From: Costus lasius
Lineage: Eukaryota > Streptophyta > Magnoliopsida > Zingiberales > Costaceae
Reading direction: 5' to 3'
NCBI GenBank assembly: GCA_027563935.2
Contig: CM050446.2
Location: 29,391,501 to 29,455,500 of the forward strand
Length of the DNA: 64,000 bases
The notes below the pieces were generated by a model, which worked only from the letters and a program-made list of their open reading frames with translations, was not told the DNA's origin and did not search any database. A program made the translations under genes and the position numbers. Shown here in pieces: positions 54,350 through 64,000 of this stretch; position 1 is the stretch's first letter, and each line of letters opens with the position of its first letter.

Positions 54350-56676
54350 TGTTAGGGAATACCGGGTGTAAATTTAAAATTTGCAGTCCCAGGACGCAGC
54401 GGAAGAATCATTACACCCGAAACATATTCCGGTCCCAAGGATCCATGCGAGAGAAAAAACACAAGGATGTGTTAGAGATGTACCTCTCTTGCTTGTCGAG
54501 ATGTTGAAGCCATGTTGAAGGCGCCCAAGTATTCGCCCTCTACAAGTATCCACGCGTCGACCGTCTCAACGTTGCTCCCTTCCACGCTCGGTGCTAGCCT
54601 CGGGAAGAGAATCAGCCTTTGTCACCCTCTTCAAAACTTGCGCCACCTCCAAGGTAAAAGCGCCAAGAAGAGATGAAGAGGAAGATGATGCGCCAAGTAC
54701 TTCCTTATTCTTCTATGCTTGCGCCACCTTCAAGTAAGGTGCGCCTATGGCCAAGGAAGGAAGAGAGCTTGTGGCAAGGAGACGCCACCAAGCACTAAGA
54801 CTCCTTGCGCCAATTGGAGATGAAGAAGAAGAAGAACTTGCTTGCGCCTATGATGGAAGAAGTAGAGCTCCAAGCTCTCTTGTCGCCCCTCTATAGCTTC
54901 ACGCCTCCAAGAGATTAATTAATCCTCTTGGGGAGGCGGCTAAGGGGGTTTATTTATGGGACATAGAGGCTGTTTAGGGAGAGGCGATTAGGGCATTAAT
55001 CTAGGGATTTATTTAATCTAATTAACTGATTAAATCCCTTATTACATGCGCTTATCACTTGCCTAAATGAGCATTAGCCGCATGTTCCCAAATATTCCCT
55101 AATTAGACACAATTCTCATGTATGCGCCAAGACTAGGTCATGGCAAGATGAGAATTTGCCTAATTTGGTTTCGGCTCAAGTCCTAATCCAATTAGGACTA
55201 TATTTAGATTAATTATCAGCCCCTTATTCGCCTATTCCCTTCTATAAGAAGCTTGCATGATTAAATCACATCAAATCCAATTTGATTGACTTCAATCATC
55301 AAGTAGATGTCATATGCGATACTCCTAATCCAATTAGGAGTCTTAATCGCCCAAGGCCTTGTGCCACATGCCTAAAGGCTGCCATATTAGTCCAAGGATA
55401 ATTCCTAAAAGGTAATCCTTCTTCCCATGCGTTTGGACCAAGTCCACATGCCTAGAGATACTAAATTAGGCCCTCTTAAGCACAAATTCTAATCCAATTA
55501 GGATTCCTAATCCAATTAGGATTCCTAATGCAATTAGAACTCTTGGTTCTTAGGCCCAATTTATATCCCTATCAAGCCCTCAAGCCCATTCTCATGGCCC
55601 ATACTCCATTATACATATTTAACCAAACCATTGGATCCAATCCAATTTTAACCCAAGGTCAAATGAGGCTAACTATGGTTAATTTGGTCAATATGCCAAA
55701 AATGGAAGTTGGCCCTAATAATTTTCTTTCATCTCATAAGGCCCATTGGTGCTGATGAAATCTTCCAAATAGATCCAAGTTATCCAATAACTTGATCCTA
55801 AGGCATCTGATTAAAGCAACATCAAGAGTCTATTGCGTGTGACCCCGTAGGATCCTAATGACGATGGCAATGATGTAAACATCATAAGTAGTGAGGGGTA
55901 TCTAGCAACACATCACTACTACCCATGTCATAGGACTTAAGTCATATGGCAACAACTCCCTAACAAGCTACGAGGATTCCCATGCATTATAGATCCCTTT
56001 GCCTAAACTGATATCCTGCCATTGGATTAGTCTCAAGTTTATTAATCCAATCTATTGGTTATGACTCAATCAGTGTGGCCACACATTCCTGTCATGCACC
56101 AATGAGGTGGGGCGCCCCGAGTGGATATCATGCTTCCTCTAAAAGAAGGAGCAAATCCTACTGTTGGTCATCCAAGTCTTTACATGACTTATGACATGCC
56201 CAATGACAGTCCTTTTAGTCTCCCAATTACGGAGAGACATAAGACTGCATCAAAGCATACCCATCATCAAATCTAGACATGAATACCTCAAGTCTAAGGA
56301 TCAATGCAAACCTCTTGCATGTGAGATTGACTTGTTGACTAGACAAGTCAATCCTCACGGTGGATCACTCCAGTGCATCCAATGCACCTGTATGCCTGCG
56401 TTACTGTGCCCCGCACTTAACCAGCCCATACACTAGTCTCACATGTACCAAAGTTGTCCCATATCTGCTAAGGTACCTTGATTGAGGATAGCTTATGAGA
56501 ATGGATCCAATCCAAACTCCTGGGACATTATTTATGCACCTCAATACATCAATGCAGGTAGAGAAAACTGCATAAAAACGACCATGCCTCTATAAAGAAT
56601 AACAATTCCATCAAAGTACACTTAAACAATGCCCGACCATGTCCATACATTGGTCTGCAGGGCATAAACACCAACA
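54350..56676 (-). repeat. Copia-2 5' LTR
   Basis: Length 2327 bp, matches the 3' LTR throughout apart from scattered substitutions, a tandem TCCAATTAGGATTCCTAA duplication near 55490-55530, and the missing copia-3 insertion. Confidence 0.93.
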
Positions 56677-56681
56677 TCTCC

Positions 56682-58137
56682 AACGTTCTGATCCTTGCTT
56701 TCGCACAAGATCTCCATGTTTGACAAATAGACTCGATCTATAGGTTCATGTTATAATTATGGCAATTAATCTACTAGAACAGATCAAATTAGATCTAACC
56801 TAAGGAAGGGATCCTAAAATACAATTCTATGGTTCCAAATTCTCAAGCAATTACCTTTCGGTCTCAAGCGAAAATTCTGAGAACATAATTAATAACATGA
56901 ACTTATAGAGAGTCTAAGTACAATTATCACATGAGCAAAATCATCATGGTAATATTAAACTCAACGAAATAGTAAAAATAGTCATCTAGTCATTGGAAAT
57001 CAAGTGAATTACTCCCCCATGTCCCAAAAGTAGTGTAAGCTATCATCATGAAGGAATTACAATAGATCATGGTTTCAGAGGATCGAAAATCGAAGTAAAA
57101 GAGAAGCTTAGAAAATACAGCACGGCTGTGAAGTATTTCACAGCCGTAATTTGCAAGAACCATCGATGAACAGTGCCGACGACTCCTTTTCTTTCGATTT
57201 CTCTTCCAATCGATCTCCTTTCGGTCTGAAACTTCTGGCAAGTTGTCTCCTCCTTCAAATGAAGCTTCAGTATGAAAATTATGGCCGGAGAACGTCTGGA
57301 TCGAGCGCGCCAGCGAAACCCTAGGTGGCTGCGTGGATCACGATTTCTCCCTCGACAGTGCACGAAATTTGGGGCTTTTGGTCTCTCCGTAATCCTCTCG
57401 TGAAAAGCTCTCCCTCTACTTCTTACGGCATCCGATTTAAGGCTCTGGATCGCTCGCAATCTTCTCCGCAAGAATCGGGCGTTGATATTGACTCAGGCGT
57501 CGTGTTCAGAACAGAAATTACGGTAGTGTAATGTCTTACGGCACGGCCGTAAAATCGCTCGAGTCTTCTGTTCTAATATTGTCAGGGAATTATGGCACCA
57601 TAATCTGGTTTACGGTAGTGCCGTAAAATCGACTGAACTCTCTGTTTGCAAACGTCTGGAAATTACGGCCCGTGTAGTTTCTTACGGTAGTGCTATAAAA
57701 CCGGGTGAAGTTTCTGTTCTGAAGCTCTCTGAAATACGGTACCGTAATGTTGCTTACGGCGGGTGCCGTAAAATTCAAAAATCTTTCTGTTCGGAAAATT
57801 CTCAAAATACGGCAGGGCTCGGATTTTACAGTACTGTCTAGAATTACGGTACCGTAAAATGGGTTACGGCACTACTGTAATTTGCTGACTTGCTCCGTTT
57901 TGCATGAAATTTCTTGGGCGATGTCCTCTTGATGATGGTAATCCTTCTATGTATTTGATTTTGCTTGAAAACGCCTAAAAATTGTGCCTTTTTACCTGAA
58001 AAACATGAAAAACCAAAATAGAAGTAGACTTTGTAATATTCAATGAATTTATCATAAAGACAAGTAAAAGATCTTCAATTTAGCATGAAAAGATATCGAA
58101 AATGATACAAAATATACTATTTATTTTGGTGTCATCA
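56682..58137 (-). repeat. E 5' LTR, U3-side part, with palindrome array
   Basis: Continues 44967-45450 and matches 37076-38499. Units start near 57516, 57587, 57660, 57733 and 57806, again about 72 bp apart. An extra TTACGGCACTACTGTAATT unit at 57863-57881 is absent from the 3' LTR. The small CACGGCTGTG..CACAGCCGTAATT palindrome lies at 57121-57150. Confidence 0.92.
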
Positions 58138-58142
58138 TTTAC

Positions 58143-58679
58143 CTATCTCGTAATTTACCCTGGCCAAGTATTTTTCCTTCTTAGACATTGCGAGAAGGAC
58201 CGGGAGGTGAATCGCAACGTCCAATCTATTTCAACTAGACCTACGAATCCAATCACGGGAGTAGTTTGGATTTGTCTGAAGGGTTAAACAAACGCTTCAT
58301 AGAGCTTAAGGGGTTCAATTGGGTTAACTATCACGGAGTAGTTAGTTAATCTAGTTGAATACCGTACTACGCTTCGGGAGGAGGTAGTATGCACCTTAGG
58401 AAGAGTTCCTTTCATGTTAGATAATTTCTATGAATTAGTTATTCTTTTAACAACTCATAATTGTCAATGTAGCGAATCCATGAATTCCCGACTCATTAGA
58501 AACTGAACCCTTTAAAAAGTTGTTTTCGAGTTTGCATGTCCGTAAAAGTTTAGAAGAACCATTGATTTTGTTCGCCTGAATTCAAACAAGTCGAGAAGTC
58601 AGTACTTAGATTCGTAGTCCTCGTGGGATCGATAACTTTTATTACTTCGATAAATCCATGCACTTGTGGATACTTATCA
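58143..58679 (+). repeat. D 5' LTR, second part
   Basis: R/U5 region after the E insertion. Ends with the conserved TTTTATTACTTCGATAAATC and CACTTGTGGATACTTATCA. Confidence 0.88.
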
Positions 58680-58685
58680 AGTTTT

Positions 58686-58703
58686 TGGCGCCGTTGCCGG
58701 GGA
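58686..58703 (+). other. D primer-binding site (tRNA-Asp)
   Basis: TGGCGCCGTTGCCGGGGA, perfect, 6 bp after the LTR. A T-rich leader of about 110 bp follows before the gag ATG. Confidence 0.92.
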
Positions 58704-58815
58704 CTACGGATAGTTAATATTGACTAATTGATAAGTTAAGAGATTAGGCATTTTTCTTTTCTTTTGCCATTAGTTTTTACTATTCTTTTCTTTTTATTGT
58801 TTACTTACACGTTGT

Positions 58816-61124
58816 ATGCCTAGAGTTTCTCGTGCAGGTGCTTTGCTTCCAGAAGACCCAGAAATTGAGCGCACATTCCGCCTTCGAAGGAGACTGCAAT
58901 TTGAGGCTAAAAAGAATTCTAAGAAAGGAGAGATGGCGGAGGACAATCATCATCAATCTTTGAGGGACTTCACTACACCTAATGTACAAGGGTTCAATCC
59001 AAGCGTCGTTCGACCCAACGTAGAGGCGAACAATTTCATGTTAAAGCCAGCGCTAATGACGATGGTTCAGCAAAACCAATTTGGGGGTTCTCCAAATTCG
59101 GATCTGAATCTTCATTTAGCTATTTTTCTCGAATACTGTGATATAATTAAAATTAATGGAGTTTCATTTGATGCCATAAGACTGAGACTATTCCCGTTTT
59201 CTCTCAGGGACCGTGCCAGAGCTTGGTTGTACTCGATGCCAGCAGGATCATTCACCACCTGGGAACAGTTGTCTAGAGCATTCCTGAACAAATATTTCCC
59301 ACCGAGCAAAACTGTTCAGCTGCGCAACAAGATCACGTGCTTTACACAGCAAGAGGGAGAATCGCTTTATGAGGCTTGGGAGCGTTTCAAGGAGCTCCAG
59401 CGCATGTACCCACATCATGGACTTCAAGACTAGATTTTAGTCTAAATCTTTTACAACGGTTTGGACTATAACATAAAATGATGGTGGACGCTGCGGCTGG
59501 AGGAACGATCATGAGCAAGAATGTGGAAGAAGCAACTGCTCTTCTAGAGGATATGGCCATGAACCATAACCAATGGTCAAGTGAGCGGAGCACTACTTCC
59601 ACAGGATTTGGTAAGTTTCACGTTGATTCCTTGACATCACTGGCAGCTAAGGTAGATTCTCTAGTTCAGAAGATTGATTCCTTATCTCTTTCACCTAGTT
59701 CAGTTAACATGGTTTCTTGTGAGGTATGTGGTGTAACAGGGCACAATGCATCTGAATGCCGGATCATAACTTCTTCACAGGAGGAATCAGATCAAGAGCA
59801 AGTGAACGCTGTGGGGAATTACAATCAGAGACCTGCAAATGACCCTTACTCTGCTACTTACAACCCAGGATGGAGGAACCACCCCAACTTGTCTTACATG
59901 CAAAATCAAGGGCAAGTTCCTCCTCAATATTCACAGCAGAATAATAAGCCACCACTAGGTTTCCAGCCAAGACAGTATGGGTAGCCCCAAAAGTCGAGCT
60001 TTGATTCCATGCTGGAAGTTGTTATGAAACAACAGAAAAAGAACTGACGATCTCGCTGATCAGATCAAGCAGCTGACATCTTGTGTGCAAGCTTTGACTA
60101 CTCACATCAAGATGTTGGAAAATCAGATTGCACAGTAAGCAAGCACTGCCATTAGACCTCTAGGGAGATTACCAGGACAGCCTGAGATGAATCCAAGGGA
60201 GCACGTCAATGCAGTCACTGTAATGAATGCTGAAAATAAGGAGATACTTGAGGAACCTGTTGAGGAGTCTGTAGATCAGTCTATAAGCATTGTTCTAGAA
60301 GCAGAATATTGCAAGGAAGTAAGGGATGATGAGAAATATGTAGGCCACCTACATATGTCCCTCCAATTCCTTTTCCCCAGAGGTTGTTTAGAACAGAACA
60401 AAAGGGACATGAGACTAGTAAAATCGAGGTAGAGAAGGACCAAGTAAGTCAGAACATTGAAATAACTAAGGTAAGAGACCCTGAGAGTATTTCGATTCCA
60501 TGCAAGATTGGTAAGTTATCTGTTGAAAATGCTTTGTGCGACATAGGAGCTAGCATTAGCTTGATATCATCACACTTGATTGAGAAAATAGATAGTGAAA
60601 GACTTAAACCCACTAACACATATGTTCAATTTGCTAATGGATTTGATCAGCAACCAACTGGTATATTGGAGAATGTAACAGTTAAAATTGATGAATTTTC
60701 TATCGTTACTGACTTTATGGTTGTTGATATGAAGGAAAATGTTAAGTTCTCTGTCATTCTAGGAAGACCATTTTTAGCAAGCACAGGAGCTGTTATTGAC
60801 ATGTTGCATGAAAAACTTACTTTGAATTTGAATGATAGCAAGTTGATCCTTGATTTTTCATCCGAAGCTAAACAAATTAATTTTGCATATTCCAATAAAT
60901 CTCCAGGGGTGAAGGAGAACAACTTTGATAAAGGAAGTGATTTTGAAATCGATAGACGTCTCTCAGAAAATTGGGAAAAGCATAAAAAGGGGGAATCAAA
61001 GAAAGCTGAGACATGGACATTACCTAGAACTATAAAGTTAAATTTGTACAATGAACCGGAAAGGTGTCAGGAGCAACAACTGCCAATTATCCATTGCGCC
61101 TTGTATCCACCAAAAGAGTCATGA
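58816..61124 (+). pseudogene. D gag-protease
   Basis: ATG at 58816 (MPRVSRAG). Gag N-terminus with ERTFRLRRR, EANNFML and NQFGGSPNSD; core LFPFSLRDRARAW and NKYFPPSK; GESLYEAWERFKEL; stop at 59431. A one-base loss near 59470 shifts to 59478-59984 with VDAAAGGTIMSK and a perfect CCHC knuckle (CEVCG..H..C near 59718). Further stop (59982) and shifts near 60040 and 60400. Protease at 60475-60800 with ALCDIGASISLI and VILGRPFLA. The long linker found in A1, B1, C and E (NIPFTEA..MPTYAKFLK) is missing and replaced by about 25 residues. The frame ends at 61124 without pol. Confidence 0.87.
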
Positions 61125-61399
61125 ACACTGTCTTGGTCAAGCTAAAGATCATGAACAAGCGCTTCCTAGGAGGCAACCCAGCAGCTCTGAATTTTCATTA
61201 ATTTCAGCATACCTTTCTATTTTAGTTTTGAATTTTTCTTTATAAACCCTAGGAGCATTTTCTCAATTTTTATTTTTGTTTTAAGCTTTCTCCATATCAT
61301 TTGATGAACTGTTACATACGAAAATTCCTCTGAATCTGATGTTTTATGTGCAGGAATTTTTCAGAGATTTTTGCGAATTTTTCTGATGAAAAGCTAAGG
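61125..61399 (+). other. D region after protease, with post-ORF hairpin
   Basis: AAGCGCTTCCTAGGAGGCAA followed by CCCAGC at 61157-61182 is the D form of the post-ORF motif, with an imperfect stem. T-rich non-coding sequence follows. Confidence 0.65.
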
Positions 61400-61590
61400 T
61401 AAAGCGCGACATTTATGGGTCGAGCCGTAATTGTTGCGTAGCCGTGAACACAAAGATGACTAAGTTAATGGGACACTGTACGCTAAGGCGAGTTTACGGC
61501 CCAAGCCATGACATGTTTACGGGCTGTAATTTCTTACGGTTTAAACCTCACGGGCGATTTAGGGTTTACGTTTACGCTCGTAATTCACCG
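61400..61590 (+). repeat. Internal palindrome array of D
   Basis: TTTATGGGTCGAGCCGTAAT near 61411, TTACGGCCCAAGCCATGA near 61494, TTTACGGGCTGTAATTTCTT near 61517, and decayed CACGGGCGAT and ACGCTCGTAATT near 61549 and 61572. Same half-sites as the D LTR array (35921-36130). Confidence 0.75.
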
Positions 61591-61970
61591 ATTTTTGACG
61601 ATTCTTCCTACAAGCTGCGACAAAAACTTTCCACCAGTGTTCCTCCACTTCTAGAGAGTGGTTTCTGACGACCTTTCGCCGGATTTCCATCGGATTTCGT
61701 GAAGAACAGACGCTCGTCTGCCGAGTCACCAAAACCCGTCTTCCAGCCGATTCAAGCCCGATTTGCGCACAGATTCATGAGTTTTCTTTACTTTGACTTG
61801 TGATTCATCAGTATAACTTGGATCACATACCTTTTGCACCAATTTGGAGTTATTTTGTTCGAATTCTGGGACGATTTCACTCACGACCTTCATGGCCAAA
61901 TACCACGATTACTGTAGTACCATGATTTTCGAGTTAGGTTTACATATTTTGGATTGATCTGCTTGATACT
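61591..61970 (+). other. D leader upstream of ORF3
   Basis: Mixed GC-richer sequence (TTTCGCCGGATTTCC, GCCGAGTCACC) then AT-rich; no supported frame or TATA box. Confidence 0.45.
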
Positions 61971-62439
61971 ATGGCACCGAAGAGATATATGAGATCTAGG
62001 CCCTATGGGGCAGTGATGAAGAGCAGATATCCTGGGCCGGAACCACGTTACATGTATAGGATGGTGTCCGGAGTGTTACCAGACACTTTTGAGAGGATAG
62101 TTTATCCTGACTCAGAGCCTGAGACCCATGCACAGGCATTAGAGGCTCCGAGTGCATCCTCAGTACCCAGCACATCACATATGGCAGAGCCACAGCCTGT
62201 TAGTTCTCCAGAGTTGGACATTACTTAAGAGAGGCCGGCCGACAGGCCAGAGAGCCGCGATCAGAGGATCGCTAGATAGTACGCTAGGAATCGTACCGAT
62301 CGAGGCACTAGTATTTGGGGGAGGAGGACCACTCGCCCTCTATCACCTGTTGTGGAGACTGCAGAGACTCCAGTAGCACCCCTAGCTTATGTTCCCACTA
62401 TACCAGAGATTGAGAGAGTGGAGGAGGCACAGACAGATG
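61971..62439 (+). pseudogene. D ORF3, N-terminal part
   Basis: The ATG at 61971 gives MAPKRYMRSRPYG, basic then Ser/Pro-rich (PSASSVPSTS). Stops at 62226 and 62275; the frame continues Arg-rich (DQRIAR, YARNRTDRG) until B2 inserts at 62440. Position and N-terminal character match ORF3 of B1 and E; the diagnostic middle domain lies beyond the insertion. Confidence 0.55.
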
Positions 62440-63937
62440 TGACACTCTCCGCAAGTGCACGGATATGTCGCAGTAATACAAAAGATGTCGAATCCCACAG
62501 GGAGCAAGTTGAGTACTAGAAAGTTCGAGTCCTAATAGCTAGGAGAATCGAAACGTGGGTTTGAGAATAGAAATCGTAAATAAGCAATCACAAATACGTC
62601 GGTAGGGAAAAGATATGAGAGAGAATTCAGGGCTACAGCATCCACCACGATGATAATCTTAATCGCACAAGAAAGATATTAGTTAATTGGTTTGTTGGTT
62701 TTGCACAAGGAGTCTAACCCTAGGGTACAAGGTGCCCTCTCTCGAGTGATACAGCCCGGTGTTCGTTTTAGACCGACCTCCTACTCTCGCGGTGGATCGT
62801 TCTAAGATGAACCCAATGAGTTCTATGGCAGAATATGAAATCCTTGAGCGAAGACCAAGCACTCTCGTGTCGAGGTCTCGCAAGTTTTACTCAGATATTC
62901 CACCGTTACGATCCTTCTCTCGATATGAATCGTAACGGCTAACATGTGAAAATATTTGGCCAAGATAAAATCACAAAATAAATACGTCGAAGTAAAATAT
63001 GCTCACAAATTTATACCAAAAAATGAAAATAGATACAAAGTTTGCAGTTAAAATTATAAAAGGGTTTCCACCAAGCCCCGAATTAGGGTTTACGCTACAA
63101 TCGTCATAGAAACGCTCAAGATCTCTCTTTTAATGATAAGAAAAGTACAATAAAATGAAACTAAGGGGAAGGAGATGATGAACCGAAGGAATCCTGAAGA
63201 AATCGTGATGATCGTGTATCTCAATCACCGAAAATCTCCAAAAATCGCCTCTGTCGCCGTGTTCTTCCGCCCGCGTCCATTCATTCACATGAATGCTAAA
63301 TGATTAGGGCAAGAAAATTGGGGCTTTTATAACCTATGCGTTCGCCTCTGAAAGAGCTTTCCATAGACACCATACTTGACAAATTTGAACTCCGAACGGG
63401 TGAGAAATCGAAGGAAAACCGAGTGTGGGTTGGGCCGCTCGCGAACCAGGGTTTGAATCACGGTGAACCCCACCGGGTTCACCTGGCTGTGATGTCTTCT
63501 GGCCAGTTTTCAGCTGAAAGAAGCACGGTGAACCTTGCCGGGTTCACCTAGCCTTGATGTGTTCTGGACAGTTTTTCGGCCAAATAGAATTCTAGTGGGT
63601 TCACCCGGCCGTGATGCTCTATGTGAAATACGCAGACTGTCGACTGGGATGGTGAACCCTGTGGGGTTCACCTGGTCGTGATTGTCAGGCTAACTCCAAA
63701 TAAGCCCAAATTTGATGGGCAGCTTATTTTCTACACAAGAAATCGTCCCGTGGCCTCAGAATGTTCAAAATATGTCGAAAAAAGGGCGTTTTTACCTGAA
63801 ATTCAATAAAAGTGCCAAAAAGTGAAGATTCTGAAGATATGAAGGAAATAAGGCCATATTGAGTATAAAAGTATCGAAATAAGCCTAGAATTGACATGAA
63901 ATAACTATGAAAATCACTACCAAAATGCGATGCATCA
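62440..63937 (-). repeat. B2 3' LTR
   Basis: Length 1498 bp. In element orientation it starts TGATGCATCGCATTTTGG and ends GGAGAGTGTCA. Resembles B1 LTRs throughout. TATAAAAG on the minus strand at 63324-63331, followed by CCCCAA. GAGA-type and LTR-end motifs are as in B1. Confidence 0.9.
63455..63690 (-). repeat. Palindrome array in B2 LTR
   Basis: Units at 63462, 63527, about 63588 (right half only) and 63651, spacing about 62-65 bp. GGTGAACCC/GGGTTCACC halves with outer ATCACGG or CCGTGAT, as in B1. Confidence 0.88.
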
Positions 63938-64000
63938 AAATACTCCAGACTTAAATCTTTGCTTGTCCTCAAGCAATAAAATAAGATGAGATACAGGATA
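63938..64000 (-). other. B2 3' UTR end with conserved hairpin
   Basis: TTGCTTGTCCTCAAGCAA at 63959-63976 is the LTR-proximal hairpin, here 21 bp inside the LTR as in B1. Confidence 0.75.

Larger units (their letters stand above)
45451..56676 (-). mobile_element. Copia-2: decayed Ty1/copia element in E's LTR
   Basis: TSD TCTCC lies at 45446-45450 and 56677-56681. Long LTRs (about 2.33 kb each) start TGTTAGGG and end ACACCAACA. In element orientation: 5' LTR 54350-56676, primer site 54337-54348, 5' UTR, gag 52855-52442, protease about 52405-52061, integrase/RT remnants, RNase H 50236-50021, polypurine tract 49751-49764, 3' LTR 45451-49750 (holding copia-3). The internal region is only 4.6 kb, so much of pol is deleted. 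Confidence 0.93.
36596..58137 (-). mobile_element. E: non-autonomous Athila-like element with nested copia-2
   Basis: TSD TTTAC lies at 36591-36595 and 58138-58142. Without copia-2 it is about 10.3 kb. 5' LTR 44967-45450 plus 56682-58137; primer site 44943-44960; gag-protease 44855-42166; hairpin; array; leader; ORF3 41072-39698; 3' UTR; 3' LTR 36596-38499. RT, RNase H and integrase are absent. Confidence 0.93.
35668..62439 (+). mobile_element. D: non-autonomous Athila-like element with nested E and broken by B2
   Basis: Left LTR 35668-36595 plus 58143-58679, split by E; primer site; gag-protease 58816-61124; hairpin; array; leader; ORF3 start, cut at 62439 by B2. The remainder is outside the window. 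No RT or integrase between protease and ORF3. The candidate left TSD is CACGT (35663-35667); its partner is not visible. Confidence 0.88.
62440..64000 (-). mobile_element. B2: Athila-like element of the B family, 3' end only
   Basis: 3' LTR 62440-63937 followed by the start of the internal region; the rest lies outside the window. It interrupts D's ORF3 after CAGATG. The candidate TSD is AGATG (62435-62439). Confidence 0.88.

Overview
This window is plant nuclear DNA made almost entirely of nested LTR retrotransposons. I find no host gene, tRNA, rRNA or bacterial-type feature. The evidence for a plant is Athila-like Ty3/gypsy gag-protease reading frames, primer-binding sites complementary to the 3' end of tRNA-Asp (TGGCGCCGTTGCCGGGGA), and Ty1/copia elements with the TGGTATCAGAGC (initiator-tRNA-Met) primer site. 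The species cannot be named from the sequence.

Layout, with 5-bp target duplications (TSDs) where both sides are visible. A1 (minus, 1-9826) is a decayed Athila-like element and the only one that keeps reverse transcriptase and integrase remnants. Copia-1 (minus) is an old copia element cut into three visible pieces (9827-10276, 25728-26746, 35561-35667) by three later insertions: A2 (plus, 10277-25722, TSD TAGTC), B1 (plus, 26747-35555, TSD GTACA) and D (plus, from 35668, truncated on the right). C (plus, 16935-23412, TSD AGTGG) sits inside A2. E (minus, 36596-58137, TSD TTTAC) sits inside D's left LTR. Copia-2 (minus, 45451-56676, TSD TCTCC) sits inside E's 5' LTR. A copia-3 solo LTR (46986-48952, TSD AAATC/ACATC) sits inside copia-2's LTR. 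B2 (minus, 62440 to the window end) interrupts D. The deepest stack is five levels: copia-1 > D > E > copia-2 > copia-3.

The Athila-like elements share one plan: LTR, tRNA-Asp primer site, gag-protease frame, a hairpin around GGGAGGCAACCC, a palindrome array, a GC-rich leader, a third ORF (ORF3), a 3' UTR with conserved hairpins, then the LTR. A2, B1, C, D and E all lack reverse transcriptase, RNase H and the integrase catalytic core, so they look like non-autonomous derivatives that would need enzymes in trans.

The most striking signal is a set of family-specific palindrome arrays. In each Athila-like family an array with a 62-74 bp period lies in the LTR upstream of the TATA-like box, and a second array of the same motif lies inside the element upstream of ORF3. 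The motif is TTACGG..CCGTAA in A1, A2, D and E; GGTGAACCCC..GGGGTTCACC in B1 and B2; and TGCACGG..CCGTGCA in C. All share ACGG/CCGT half-sites. I infer a paired cis-regulatory or structural module that has diversified by family. Also notable are 3' UTR hairpins with compensatory base changes, an unusual acidic repeat ORF in A2, and an in-frame protease-integrase-tail fusion in B1.
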